Part shown: positions 21,240-32,104 of the stretch, piece after piece
Position numbering within the stretch: the stretch's first letter is position 1
Layout of the letters: each line of letters opens with the position of its first letter
Source of the DNA: Nemertoderma westbladi
Lineage: Eukaryota > Xenacoelomorpha > Nemertodermatida > Nemertodermatidae
Direction of reading: 5' to 3'
DNA: 64,000 nt
Assembly (NCBI GenBank): GCA_032718475.1
Contig: JAUCBJ010008708.1
Location: 79,829 to 143,828 of the forward strand
Position numbers and translations under genes: made by a program
Notes under the pieces: generated by a model
What the model was told of the DNA's origin: nothing
The model's input: only the letters and a program-made list of their open reading frames with translations
The model's database searches: none

Positions 21240-22215
21240 GCTGATGACGCTCGGTAAATAAAATGCCTCGAGAATAGTGAAAAAAAGTTCTATTTTTTTC
21301 CCATGTAATAAATAATTATTACGGCTTTCTTTAAATTCTAATTGTTGATATTGCACTTAACCAGTTTCGGACACTACCCCAGTTTGTTCTAGAACAAAAT
21401 ATAACCTGATTTGGATCCCACTTGCATTGTTATGGAACGATATATATATGTTCTAGAACCAAATTTTTTTCAAAAATAAATATATAAAGTGTTGAAGAAC
21501 ATTTTCAAAACAATTTCAAAACATTTTCAAAACATTTTCAATTTCGGCATGAATGCTACGAAGAGACTAGCAAAGGGCGTATCTCTCTCTACTTTGCACC
21601 CTTGATGTCACATATGTATACTATAGTTTGGTATTAGTAAAATTAATAGTTAATAAATTAATATAGTTAAATTAATATAATAGATTAAATTACAATTTTT
21701 GTTCGATGTGTAGAGAAAATATGATGAAACATATACAGTACATGAAATATATAGTGTGGCACGTAGTGTGCTGCCACGGCTCTGACTTGGTTGAACTGAA
21801 GGCTATTTTCCTTGCACAAATAGTAAGTAGCTTCACGGCCAGTAGCTAGTAGGACCCCCCACCCCCCAGATTTTTCTACAAATCTTTATCATAATGCTTG
21901 AAATTTGAAACACAACTAGTTCAACTTACCGTGGTTGTTACCATGAAGCCGGAATTTTCGATTTAACCTTTAGTTCTTTTTATAAGCGTTTTAAAAAAAT
22001 GTCTTGTGCGAAATCGCACCCTCCGTATCGTGGCCATTCTTCACATTAGTCGTAATTTTTTCATATCATAAAAAATTCCAAATATTGGATTCCAAATATG
22101 TAACAATATATGAATTTGGTTGAGAAACAGCTGAGAAATAGGCGTTCAAAGATTGCAAGAATGATCATTCGCGGTAGGCCATTTATTCTATCTAAGCCAT
22201 TTATTCTATCTAACT
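21240..22215 (+). repeat. Dispersed repeat family, copy C
   Basis: It matches copy A in order: AATAGTGAAAAAAAGTTCT (21274), CATGTAATAAATAATTATTA (21301), the C-rich run with TTTTCTACAAATCTT (about 21865), AAGCGTTTTAAAAAAATGTC (21983) and CCATTTATTCTATCTAA. It is diverged from copy A and non-coding. Confidence 0.65.
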
Positions 22216-23166
22216 AGAAAGCCAGCAAGCTGGCTGGAAGGAGCCCGGGGGAAAAATCCTAGCCAAGACTATTACAAAGAACTATGTCAGTCAGCAGTAA
22301 GTAAACTAAAATTGTCTAAACAATCGCGTGAGGCTAGCTGACTTTGTGGCTCGCCCCACATAATAAAAAATGCAACTTAGCTACCACTAACAAAAATATA
22401 ATATGAAGCAAATAATTTCATTATCAAGAATGTTTACAAGATATAAGATGCGATTACTGAATATTTATAAAAAATGCCCATGATGCACAACCAGATAAAT
22501 AACAATGAATAGAGCCAAATAACAAATTTAGTTTCCTTCTATAGGTATTACCCCGTCGTCAAGCGGAATATCTCTTCCCAGTGATTCTATGTGAATATGT
22601 AATATAGGTACTCCTTAGGCGGTAGGCCAGAGCGGGCTCCTTAAATACATGCAACTACTGTATTATAGTGTAGGTCAACTATAAAACATTTTGCAATCCA
22701 CAGTGAGTATCGACTGCAATAGGACACAACACACTGCTTTGTGTAACTAAAATTCATTCTCCTGATCCACCCCCTAACATAGCAGAGTGAGTAACCTTAT
22801 TGTAGATATACCCTTAGGAAGCACTGGGAAAGCAATCAGCTTATGGGGTAATACATTAGAAACCAACAGCTTATGTGTGAGTAAACATTGCCTTTCCTTA
22901 TAGCCTACTAGTAAAACTTGGCAACCAACACGTTTTTCTATGACTGTGTATAACATATTAAGCCATATTTCATCATGAACACCAGCTATTATTTTACCAT
23001 TGCTTTTAATTTCGCGACAAAACAATGTCAAAAAACTAAATATATCGAATACCACACATAGAATCGATCTGAAATTTTGTAACGCGATTATGAACCACCA
23101 AAGCAATGTACTTGCAAAATTTCATCAAAATCGCCAGGCAGGAAGTGCCTTAACCTAGATAATTAT
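22216..23166. other. Non-coding stretch, no gene recognised
   Basis: AT-rich sequence with no supported gene. A 110-codon minus frame (23106-22774) has no recognisable domain and biased hydrophobic content, and it ends beside a microsatellite. I read it as a chance frame within a repeat. Confidence 0.4.
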
Positions 23167-23210
23167 CAGTCAGTATGTCAGTCAGTATGTCAGTCAGTAT
23201 GTCAGTCAGT
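23167..23210 (+). repeat. 12-bp microsatellite (GTCAGTCAGTAT)n
   Basis: Nearly four perfect copies of the unit. A separate (GTCT)n tract lies at about 23997-24014. Confidence 0.9.
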
Positions 23211-23369
23211 GTAATGTATCCTGAGATTTTTACAGAAAGTATCCCTGAGATTCTTACAGTAAGTATCCCGCTGTCAAGCGGGCTCCTAATAAATACACAT
23301 AATTCTAGAATGTGTTATGGCAACAGCGGTATTCCTATCCAATATATCTATTACGTAGCTATTCATACA

Positions 23370-23620
23370 TAAACAAAATGTTCCAGAACATCATGTATTT
23401 ATTAAATAGAATAAATTGCCTTCAGCGAACATAAATTCTTGTAATCGTTGAACGCCTATATCTCAGCTGTTTCTCAACGAAATTCAGATATTGTTACATA
23501 TTTCAAATCCTTGCAAGGCAAGCTATTTAATGATATGAAAAAGATAGGACTAATGTGAAGAATGGCCACGATACGGAGGGTGCGATTTCGCAAAAGAAAC
23601 ATTTTTAAACATATACAAAA
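23370..23620 (-). repeat. Dispersed repeat family, copy D (inverted, short)
   Basis: Reverse complement of the right part of copy C. ACAAAATGTTCCAGAACAT, ATCTCAGCTGTTTCTCAACG and AATGGCCACGATACGGAGGG all have direct complements at 22030-22180. The 23621-24250 stretch after it is AT-rich with only the (GTCT)n tract and no gene. Confidence 0.75.
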
Positions 23621-24366
23621 TATATATAAAACAATTAAAGGCACAATCGGAAATTCGGAATTAACATATATTTAAAGTTTCCTGTTGTTCTAGAAAGTTA
23701 AACTGCATACCTACAAATAATTCCCCACAAATAAATAAAATTAGATTCGCCATTGTTAATAATTAGAACTTTACAGCTTTTACCGGCCTCGTTTTGTTAT
23801 CAACAACATCGCTCGTGCTGTTACGCTTTAAAGTGCTATTTTACGAACAATGATGTATATAGTTAATATCACCCTATTGTTTAGCTAATCCTATTTGACA
23901 ATAAGCGATAATACATGATAAACAGTATAACATAATCTTGGTGAAGAATTAAATTAAAACTAACTTTCAAGTTTATTCCAGGGCCTAATAATGTCGGTCT
24001 GTCTGTCTGTCTGTTCGTCAGTTTTGTGCCATTTAACTACATTAATTGTGCTTTATCTCGTGTAAATTTGCTAGTGCAATTAAATTAAAATTAATTTAAT
24101 TTAATTTAATAAGATTACTTAATAAGAGTACTAGGTAGGAGAGATTTAATTTTTTTTTATTAGTCAAGCAAGAAAGAAAATCCTTACCAGCATAAAACCA
24201 ACACCTGTTTTCATTAAAGGTTTGCAGAAAAATTAGGTGTATTGAACCAGTATAATCAACTACAGGGTATTCTGTAATTCGTAATAATAAAGCACCACTG
24301 GAATATACCGGAAGTTCTGGGATTCAGGCTAGGATTTATCTTCCCCCATTATCAAGATATTCCGAC

Positions 24367-24786
24367 ATGGTGCCGAATCCGAATGGTCCTGGAACGGTTT
24401 CAAGAGATTTAATAAAAAATGTTTACGGAACACCCAGAGATTCACTTAATCCATTACCAGGTGGTTCCGGTATGGTGCCGAATCCGATTGGTCCTGGAAT
24501 GGTTTCAAGAGATTTAATAAAAAATGTTTACGGAACACCCAGAGATTCACTTAATCCATTACCAGGTGGTTCCGGTATGGTGCCGAATCCGAATGGTCCT
24601 GGAATGGTTTCAAGAGATTTAATAAAAAATGTTTATGGAACACCCAGAGATTCACTTAATCCATTACCAGGTGGTTCCGGTATGGTGCCGAATCCGAATG
24701 GTCCTGGAATGGTTTCAAGAGATTTAATAACAAATGTTTACGGAACACCCAGAGATTCACTTAATCCATTACCAGGTGGTTCCGGT
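24367..24786 (+). repeat. Four 105-bp in-frame tandem repeats
   Basis: ATGGTGCCGAATCCG recurs at 24367, 24472, 24577 and 24682, each exactly 105 bp apart. Only a few substitutions separate the units, so the array is young. Confidence 0.97.
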
Positions 24787-25590
24787 ATGTTATTAAATTC
24801 ACAATTCCAGACTCATCAATATGAACAATTCCCAAGCGCGCTTCGTCCAATGTCGTCATCCCTTGGGCTTCCTTATTATACGTTTTCCCCGCATAAGAAA
24901 GTTCTAAATACATCAGAAGGAAATAGTTTTAATATAATAAGTTTTGGTCATGAAGATAATATTGCTCAATACTCATATTCCTCAGTTTGTCGAGAAACTC
25001 TTTCACTGACAGCAAAAAGAAACATCATTGATACATCTCTAAGTTGTAAAGAAAGCAAAACAATGTCATTTGATATTCCAAATTACAGCCCATCAGAGAT
25101 AAAAGTGCTGGGTATGAAAAATGTAATATTAGGAAATGCTGATCATTTGTCAAACAGTAAACCTGTTTGGAGCATCTTCTTCGAGAAGGATGCCGAAGCC
25201 GCTCAGTTTCTACATCACTATAACATCGCTCATAGCGAATCCACAATGCGATTTGATTTTAAACCAAAAAATATGACCATTTACACAGCCACCAATCAAC
25301 AAATCAGATTGCGACCAGAAGTAAAAAAATCATTGATTCTAGAAAATGGCCAACTCAAATTCAGCTGTGCCTTTGATAAAGTATTTTCATTGGCCATACT
25401 TAGTGGTGAAACAGAAGTATGTAGAAAAGATAACGAAGTAATCTTAACAAATAAAGGAGAACACAAAACTCCAATCTTAACTAGAAGAGGAAAATTAAAA
25501 AATATCAATGCTACTCATACTATCCTCAAATTCTCAACAGAAGAAGATGCCAAACCAGTTGAGCTCTTCCTGAAGCATAACTTAAATTAA
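24367..25590 (+). CDS. Repeat-containing protein of unknown function (407 aa)
   Basis: I do not recognise this protein. Residues 1-140 are four copies of a 35-residue unit containing MVPNPNGPGMVSRDLIKNVY and GTPRDSLNPLPGGSG. Residues 141-407 are unique and mixed in composition. They include NYSPSEIKVLGMKNVILGNA and a C-terminal part rich in beta-type patterning ending FLKHNLN. There is no signal peptide or membrane segment. The frame stays open upstream of the ATG to a stop near 24252, with a possible acceptor AG near 24231, so the 5' end may be an exon rather than the true start. The stop overlaps an AATAAA signal (25589-25594). The long non-repeated half without stops and the poly(A) signal favour a real gene or terminal exon. 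It could also be the ORF of an unknown mobile element. Confidence 0.55.
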   Translation: MVPNPNGPGTVSRDLIKNVYGTPRDSLNPLPGGSGMVPNPIGPGMVSRDLIKNVYGTPRDSLNPLPGGSGMVPNPNGPGMVSRDLIKNVYGTPRDSLNPLPGGSGMVPNPNGPGMVSRDLITNVYGTPRDSLNPLPGGSGMLLNSQFQTHQYEQFPSALRPMSSSLGLPYYTFSPHKKVLNTSEGNSFNIISFGHEDNIAQYSYSSVCRETLSLTAKRNIIDTSLSCKESKTMSFDIPNYSPSEIKVLGMKNVILGNADHLSNSKPVWSIFFEKDAEAAQFLHHYNIAHSESTMRFDFKPKNMTIYTATNQQIRLRPEVKKSLILENGQLKFSCAFDKVFSLAILSGETEVCRKDNEVILTNKGEHKTPILTRRGKLKNINATHTILKFSTEEDAKPVELFLKHNLN

Positions 25591-25594
25591 TAAA
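25589..25594 (+). terminator. Poly(A) signal AATAAA overlapping the stop codon
   Basis: The TAA stop (25588-25590) runs directly into AATAAA. A T-rich stretch follows about 15 nt later. Confidence 0.5.
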
Positions 25595-26182
25595 TGGAAT
25601 GTAAATTTTTTGTTACATCATGTCAAGTTATCAGCGTTCTGATGAAGTACTTGTAATGCTGCAAAGTACCACTTTGCAGCGTTGCGGCCTATAGCAGAAC
25701 GTAGCAAAGTAATCAATAACCTGGAAACAATTTCAATTACTGTATTCCAGTTTAATGTATTATTTCCATGTATGAATGTATTAACCCTATAGTTGGGAAT
25801 CTGAAATTTTATGACTTTTCTAAAAATCTATTGTCTTCAAAAAAATATTGTCTTCTAAAAATATACTAAATAAATATTTTTAAAAATATTGTGAAAAGTG
25901 GGTTAATTGCACAGAGCAGGCGATTTTAATGAAAACAATTTAATTGATGTGTTTTGGTAATAAAAAGCTGTCAATCAATACTGTGATATATAAAAAAAAC
26001 TCACAAATTTATGATTTTGTGTGTTTTCACAACACATGGCTTAATAGTAACACAGTGCGACAAAAAGCTTGATAATGAAGAATTATGTAGCTAATGTTTT
26101 TTCTGTCAGTTTTGTTCTAGTACAGTTTCGAATAACTTATCTCAACTTCTTGTTTGTCTATCTCCAGGTGTTCTGTGGTTGC
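25595..26182. other. Non-coding stretch with one short palindrome
   Basis: No gene is seen. GCTGCAAAGT (25658-25667) and ACTTTGCAGC (25671-25680) form a perfect 10-bp hairpin with a 3-nt loop. A related core GCAAAGTGCTACTTTGC recurs near 27144. Confidence 0.6.
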
Positions 26183-26972
26183 CTCACATCTACTCCCCAA
26201 TAATGTTGGCTACCTCACATCTGCTTCCCAATGGTGGCTACACCACATTACACCCCAATGGTGGCTACACCACATTACACCCCAATGGTGGCTGCACCAA
26301 AACTACTTTCCATTGTGGCTGAACCACAACAACTCCCCAATGGTGTATGAACCACATCAAGTCCCCAATGGTGGCTGCACTACACCTACTCCCCATTGGT
26401 GTCTGCACCACATTACTCCCCAAGGGTAGCTGCACCATAACTAGTCTCCAATTGTGGCTGAACCACAACTACTCCCCAATGGTAGCTGCACCACATTACT
26501 CCATAATGGTAGCTGCACGAAAACTACTCTCCAATTGTGGCTGAAACAAAACAACTCCCCAATGGTGTATGCACCAATTCAACTCCCCAATGATGGCTGC
26601 ACCACATCTACTCCCCAATGGTGTATGCACCACATCTACTCCCCAATGGTGTCTACACCACATTACTCCCCAATGGTGGGTGCACCAAAACAACTCTCAA
26701 ATTGTGGTGCGGTCAATGGTGGCCGCACCACTTCAACTCCTTCATGGGGGCTGCTCCATATTTAATCCCCAATGGTGTCTGCACCACATCAACTCCACAA
26801 TGATATCTGCACCACATCAACTCCCCAATGGTGGCTGCACCACTTCAATTCCCCAATAATGGTGGCTGCACCACATCTACTCCACAATGGTGTCTGCACC
26901 ACATCTACTCCCCAATGGTGGCTGCATCACATTACTCCCCAATGGTTGTTGCACCAAAACTAGTTTCCAATA
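26183..26972 (+). repeat. Minisatellite, 25-28 bp unit
   Basis: About thirty degenerate copies of a unit like CCCCAATGGTGGCTGCACCA with a short variable spacer (ACATCTACT, AAAACTACT, ACATTACT). Several overlapping small ORFs here (HHITPQW-type peptides and their antisense) are products of the repeat. There is no conserved palindrome and no unique spacers, so it is not a CRISPR array. The 26973-27620 stretch after it has no recognised gene. Confidence 0.93.
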
Positions 26973-27622
26973 ATAAATCCTTTCTTCACATACCGAACTC
27001 TAATAAGTTGATAAAATGTAGCAAAATTACATACATCATTGCTTGCAAAGGTCACTTTTCAGCGTTAAAGTCCCTTGTTTATTTATGTCAACCTCCCTCG
27101 CTGCGCTCCCTCGGTACATAAATAAAAGCGGGTCATAACGAAGCAAAGTGCTACTTTGCACACAATGATGTAAATAGTTATTAAATGTTTCTATAATTTA
27201 TAAAACCAAAAATGTTTACAAACGAAAATCGGTCCATATCGTGGTGTGATGATGTTAGGCAACGTTTACACTACAAAGTGAAAAATGTATAACATTACTA
27301 AAACATAAAATAACCCACTCATTTTCTCTCATAGAAACAGCCCCAGTTGACATTTCATAATGATGAATGGGAGAATCTTTTAGGCTCGCTAAGCCAAGGA
27401 ATACCTGTTCACCACCATGGGTAATCTTCCACATTAAACCCTTCCACTATTGCCTTGGTTCCCAATTATCGACCAGTTAAGGATGAAAGACAGGGTTGGG
27501 CTGGGCTGCAGCATTTAAAGCACTGTGCCCGAACAGGCAGCGTCCTGCAGGCACGTGTCCAATGCATTCAATCGGATAAACCGGGTAACGGAAATAAATG
27601 CACGTGGCTTATTCCATTGTTA

Positions 27623-27690
27623 CTTGAACTGGGTTCCAGCCGAAAACAATCTCTGGAAATGAATTATTTTCGGCTGGAACCCAGTTCAAG
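27623..27690. repeat. Perfect 24-bp inverted repeat, 20-nt loop
   Basis: Arms 27623-27646 and 27667-27690 are exact complements (CTTGAACTGGGTTCC...GGAACCCAGTTCAAG). The right arm reads as LINE endonuclease coding sequence (SAGTQFKKR), while the frame is closed by TGA just left of the left arm. The left arm may therefore be a small inverted duplication marking the broken edge of the LINE. Confidence 0.85.
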
Positions 27691-27737
27691 AAGCGAACTG
27701 GAAAGCTATGGACTCATAGTGGACCCAGTGGTCACAA
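27647..27737 (+). pseudogene. LINE endonuclease, left fragment
   Basis: This is the APE-type endonuclease of a non-LTR retrotransposon. The frame reads ...FKKRTGKLWTHSGPSGHK and continues, across the Gypsy insertion, into SQIDHIL at 32328. WTHSGPSG corresponds to the family's W-T-S-P-D-G block. The upstream part of the LINE is missing or unrecognisable. The last five bases are the target duplication of the Gypsy element. Confidence 0.8.
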
Positions 27738-27955
27738 TGATATGTACTGATATGTACAATATACATGGCTCGCCCCTTATAGGACTATGTACGTAAGATA
27801 CCGGTACCACTAGATAGGTGGAGGGTTTTCCCTATTGCTATGCTGTACTGATATTACACTGTACTGCTGTACAACACTTTTATATTATACGTGTCTGCCT
27901 TATATACTATTGATATTCATATTATTGGGGATATTCCGATAGTGCAGACATACCA
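27738..27955 (+). repeat. Gypsy element 5' LTR
   Basis: 218 bp, matching 32105-32322, and followed directly by the primer-binding site. A TATATAC stretch near 27901 may serve as a TATA box. Confidence 0.94.
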
Positions 27956-27970
27956 TGGCGCTGCGAGTAG
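27956..27970 (+). promoter_or_regulatory. Gypsy primer-binding site
   Basis: TGGCGCTGCGAGTAG starts directly after the LTR. It begins TGG, as expected for pairing with a tRNA ending CCA. The tRNA species was not identified. Confidence 0.75.
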
Positions 27971-28039
27971 TTAAACTCACAACACGCATTTAGCATTTAA
28001 AGTGTAGCCAAAAGCAACCGCCTGAACGCCAACCCAAAA

Positions 28040-30214
28040 ATGTCACTACCAACTGAGGATGACACCCTCAACCTCGATACTTCATCCGTCGACAAACTCG
28101 ATAGGAATACGCTAAAAGCTCATCTCACCAACGCTGAGATCACGTTTAGCGATAAAACTTCGACAGTTGCTCTGAAACAGAAACTGCGGAAATTCCTAGT
28201 GGAGGGCGACATAGAAGAAGAGGTGGTAGAATCAGTTGCAGGAGCAGCACACGGAATAGATGTAGCAGCTCTGCTTCACCAGCAACAGCAGCTGATTAAC
28301 GACCAACGCGAACAGCAAATACGGATGTTCACTCAACTGCAAGGGTTGCAAATACAACAGGAGGAACAACACGCCCGGTTTATGGAAACCCTCAGTGCTG
28401 GCGACACTTCTCGCCAACGCGACCGGAACATCGATACTGTCGCTCCACGCATCAACGAACGTGAAACAACTAAACTCACGGTACGCGCACCAAACCTATT
28501 GGAGGACGACGTCGACTTCAAGGAGTTTAAAAGGTGGGAGGCCACTTGGCGAAATTATTCCCGGGTCACGAAACTCAATAATAAAATCAGAGAGGATCAA
28601 CTAGCAACCTTCTTCTCATACTGCAGTCCGGATTTTTTGAACCGATTGCAGTACGCCATTAGTATCCCGCAGGATACCACATCGTCAATGGAGGAAATCC
28701 TTACGATCATACGAAATCACCTGCGAGCCCAACAAAATATAACGGTGGACCGTTATAAACTCGTCCGTAAACGTCAGGATGATAAAGAATCCTTTGACGA
28801 CTTCTATATTAGTTTGTGCGAGATGGCGGATGACGCGATTCTCGAGAGCATGGCAAAGGATGATTGGTTATCAACTCTCATAATTTGCGGTATAGAAGAC
28901 GACGAAACTCGGTTGGAGTTGCTCGCAAAGAAACCTACGCTAACACGCGAAGAAATCGTAGATTTTTGCCGCAATAAAGAACTGGCTATGAAAGACGACC
29001 AACGACTAAAGCAAAACGTCGGCGCGGTTTATCCAAAATCCCGCCCCCATAGTCGCGGTCGCCCTCGCCAGAAAAAATCTGCTGATCCTAAGGAGAAACA
29101 ACCTCGCCGCAACTCCCAACTTCCTCCCAATGTTTGCTACAAATGTGGCGGTACCTGGCCCCAGAACAGCAGCAAACCGTGTGCCGCCAAGGGTAAAACA
29201 TGCTCCAACTGCAATCGTATTGGCCACCTAGCCGACGTGTGTCGTAATCCAAAAGAGAAACAGACGCCGAAACGAACTGGAGCAATAATCCTGGCTGCAT
29301 TCAAGGAGGCGGCCTACACATCGAGGCCCCTTATATCCATAGACTTCCATGATACTCAGGGCGAATACATAGCGACTAAAGCCTGCATAGCAGATACAGG
29401 GGCTCAGGTTACAGTTGCCGGAATACAACTGTTAAAACGGTTCGGTATAACGAGGGATAAACTCCAACCAACGGAAGTAAACCACCAGAGTGCAGATGGT
29501 TCATCCATACATTGTCTCGGGTCCATAGACTTTATTCTTTGTGCGAAACCATCCTCTGACTCTCATACCGAAACCATATACATTTGTGATAAAATGAAGA
29601 GAGATGTCTTCCTCTCCCTAGCAGCTTGTAAGGGACTACACATTGTACATGACATGTTCCCCGCCCCCTTCCCAAATCAATACAGAGTTGGTGCTGTGAA
29701 GGAAGTCCTACCGACGACGGATATAAAACTCGCAGAGAAAACGGAAAAAAAACTCATAGAAGAATTTTCCGACGTTTTCGCTATCCCTTCAGAGTTGAGG
29801 ACGATGAACGGCCCACCGATGAAAATCGAACTGAGGGAGAACGCAACCCCGTTTTGCATCTACGCTGCTCGGAATATTCCGCTCGCCTACAGAGAAAAGG
29901 CGCGCCTTGAAATCGAGGATATGCTTACAAAAGGAATAATCGAACGTGTCGGGTATCGAGCTGTTCCTTGGTGTCATCCGATTGTCGTATGCCCGAAACC
30001 CGGCAACCCAGAGGAAATTCGGATGACCGTCGACTTGACGAAACTCAATAACCAAGTGAAACGGACAATTCATAACGCGCGTACGCCATCCGATATTATG
30101 ATGGACCGCACACCAAACGCTCGCTGGTTCACCAAACTCGACGCCAAATCGGGTTATTGGCAGGTGGAGCTGGCTGAGGAGTCGCGCGACCTTACCACGT
30201 TCCTAACGCCTTGA
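28040..30214 (+). CDS. gag-pol: Gypsy Gag, protease and N-terminal RT (724 aa, ends at nonsense codon)
   Basis: The ATG at 28040 opens a single Gag-Pol frame typical of Gypsy elements that fuse the two. Gag carries a Gln-rich coil (about residues 75-115) and two Cys/His motifs: CYKCGGTWPQ ... and CSNCNRIGHLADVC (residues about 360-400). The protease motif is IADTGAQVTVAG near residue 450. RT follows from about residue 590 with VPWCHPIVVCPKPGNPEEIR and FTKLDAKSGYWQVEL. The frame ends at TGA 30212-30214 after TTFLTP, where Gypsy RTs have Trp. The following codons in the same frame continue the RT (GRYRYARAPMGF). The stop therefore looks like a single TGG-to-TGA change, not a real terminus. Confidence 0.9.
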   Translation: MSLPTEDDTLNLDTSSVDKLDRNTLKAHLTNAEITFSDKTSTVALKQKLRKFLVEGDIEEEVVESVAGAAHGIDVAALLHQQQQLINDQREQQIRMFTQLQGLQIQQEEQHARFMETLSAGDTSRQRDRNIDTVAPRINERETTKLTVRAPNLLEDDVDFKEFKRWEATWRNYSRVTKLNNKIREDQLATFFSYCSPDFLNRLQYAISIPQDTTSSMEEILTIIRNHLRAQQNITVDRYKLVRKRQDDKESFDDFYISLCEMADDAILESMAKDDWLSTLIICGIEDDETRLELLAKKPTLTREEIVDFCRNKELAMKDDQRLKQNVGAVYPKSRPHSRGRPRQKKSADPKEKQPRRNSQLPPNVCYKCGGTWPQNSSKPCAAKGKTCSNCNRIGHLADVCRNPKEKQTPKRTGAIILAAFKEAAYTSRPLISIDFHDTQGEYIATKACIADTGAQVTVAGIQLLKRFGITRDKLQPTEVNHQSADGSSIHCLGSIDFILCAKPSSDSHTETIYICDKMKRDVFLSLAACKGLHIVHDMFPAPFPNQYRVGAVKEVLPTTDIKLAEKTEKKLIEEFSDVFAIPSELRTMNGPPMKIELRENATPFCIYAARNIPLAYREKARLEIEDMLTKGIIERVGYRAVPWCHPIVVCPKPGNPEEIRMTVDLTKLNNQVKRTIHNARTPSDIMMDRTPNARWFTKLDAKSGYWQVELAEESRDLTTFLTP

Positions 30215-31045
30215 GGGCGCTACCGATACGCCAGGGCCCCTATGGGATTCATTTCCACTGGAGACTCGTATAACTACCGTGGCGACCTAGCTCTGGACGG
30301 TATACCTAACGTTAAGAAACTCGTGGATGATATACTCATAGAGGATGAATCCCTAGAAGAACACATCGATCGCGTCCGCACAATATTGGAGCGTTGTCGC
30401 ACCCACGGAATAACTCTGAACCGCAAAAAGTTTCAGTTCGCCAAACAACGCATCCAATTCGCTGGTTTTATACTTTCCAGCACCGGAGTAGAGGCCAATC
30501 CGGATAAAATCCGCGCAATCGTTGACTTTCCTACTCCCACGAATATAACAGAGTTGAGAAGCTTCATGGGTCTCACCAACCAGCTGGGATGTTTCTCCTC
30601 AGCCGTGAGCTCAGCCGCAATTCCTCTGCGTGAATTATTGCGCACTAGAAATAGTTTCACCTGGACAACCATGCAGGATAATGCATTTAAAGAGGTTAAA
30701 CTCGCGTTAACGAGTCCCCCTGTCTTAGCCCCATTCGAACTCCAGGCCGAAACACGCCTTGAAACAGATGCCAGTTGGTTACAAGGTCTGGGTTTTAATT
30801 TAATGCAAAAACAACAAAATGAATGGAAATTAATCATATGTGGTAGTCGATTTTTAACGAGTGTGGAAAGTCGATATGCAACTATAGAACTCGAAACCAT
30901 TGCAATAAAGTTTGGTTTGGAGAAATGCCGCATATATCTGGCTGGCATTGAACCTTTTAAAGTAATTATTGACCAAGCCCACTCGTTTCTATTTTTAACA
31001 AACATACACTGGGTCAAGTTGAGAATAACAAAATACAGCGTATAA
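30215..31045 (+). pseudogene. pol: Gypsy RT C-terminal half and RNase H
   Basis: Same frame as the upstream part after the TGA. RT continues with RAPMGFISTGDSYNYRGDLA. The catalytic box is LVDDIL in place of YVDD/FVDD. The thumb region has FAGFILSSTGVEANPDK. RNase H shows LETDASWLQGLGF. The frame is lost by a shift near 31015, and the next frame takes over. An ATG at 30242 is internal to the RT domain and is not a real start. Confidence 0.88.
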
Positions 31046-31623
31046 AAGCTGAGTTGCAGTCAAATTATCTATTTGATGTAGAATGGCGGCAAGGTGAGAA
31101 AAATCGCATTGCCAACGGTTTAAGCCGTGCCCCAGTTGATAATCCAGAGGATGTAATCGAGGATGAGATGGATAACACCTCAACTTTGGCTGCAATTTCC
31201 TCTGCATTACAATCCCATCAAAATAGTATGCAAAATACTACATTACAGTGTGGCTCGCCCCATATCCCTTCTACTGATGACCCTGTCATAGAAGAGATCT
31301 GGGCTGCAGCATTAGTGGACCCTGACTACCAATCCCTTTTGTGTGAAATTCTTCAGGGACCTACAAATAAAAATACTGTGTCCAGCCTGACACAACAGTG
31401 TAAATCTATTATCCACGAAATGTCCGTCGAAAATGGACTGGTTTTATTTGGTGTACAATTAGTCATCCCGAAATCAAAACGAAACCTCGTTCTAAAACGT
31501 TTACACGCCCCACATCAGGGTATAGTACGTACCAAACAACGACGGCCGATCTCCCAACGAGATTGTGTTCGGTCACAATCTACGGTCACGAGTGCCAGCT
31601 CACCATACTACTTACGATCCTAA
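31046..31623 (+). pseudogene. pol: Gypsy RNase H end and integrase zinc-domain remnant
   Basis: The frame after the shift reads YLFDVEWRQGEKNRIANGLS, the end of the RNase H region. It then carries the linker and RLHAPHQGIVRTKQR, which resembles the H-H half of the integrase zinc domain. The sequence then jumps out of integrase without the CxxC half or the DDE core, so integrase is deleted. Confidence 0.8.
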
Positions 31624-32071
31624 ATGGCGCGATGCTGCTGAAGAAGCAGACAACAAACACAGCATTATTCGTAAGAAGGCGATAGACCACTATAATAGCA
31701 CTGCACGAAACCTAAAACCATTGCCCGTTGATACCAAAGTGCGCCTACAAAATGCCCGCACCAGAACTTGGGACCGCACCGGAATTATAACCAGCCGGCA
31801 AGGAGCGCGTGACTATTGGATAAAACTCCCATCTGGGCGCGCAATGCGGAGAAACCGACGTTTCATACGACAATTCAATGAGCCGCTAGAACTTGGAAAC
31901 GACTTGCAAACCGGTGACTTCGAAACTGAAAGTAAATCTGATACAAACGTTGAAACTGAAGCAAGTAATAACCACTCAGAAGAAACTGAAAGCAATTTAC
32001 TACGCCACAGTACACGCTCACGTAAACCCATTGTGCGATTCGATGAACGGGTTTACGAAACAAGATTTTAA
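31565..32071 (+). pseudogene. pol: Gypsy Pol C-terminal region after deleted integrase core
   Basis: This frame carries MFGHNLRSRVPAH, which matches the stretch after the catalytic core of Gypsy integrases. KVRLQNARTRTWDRTGII and an acidic-basic tail follow, ending TRSRKPIVRFDERV. It overlaps the preceding frame by about 60 bp around the deletion junction. Confidence 0.82.
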
Positions 32072-32092
32072 ATTGAAAAACATTAAAAATCT

Positions 32093-32103
32093 AAAAGGGG
32101 GAG
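32093..32103 (+). promoter_or_regulatory. Gypsy polypurine tract
   Basis: AAAAGGGGGAG lies one base before the TG of the 3' LTR. Confidence 0.85.
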
Positions 32104-32104
32104 T

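Noticed and set aside
22774-23106. 110-codon minus-strand ORF
   Set aside because: No recognisable domain, in a repeat-rich stretch next to a microsatellite, with no supporting signals.
26183-26972. CRISPR-like array or set of small coding genes
   Set aside because: Units are contiguous, degenerate and without unique spacers, and the small ORFs on both strands follow from the repeat. It is a minisatellite.
27455-27796. 113-codon ORF spanning the LINE edge and the Gypsy LTR
   Set aside because: It crosses the insertion boundary and the inverted repeat in a frame other than the LINE frame, so it is fortuitous.
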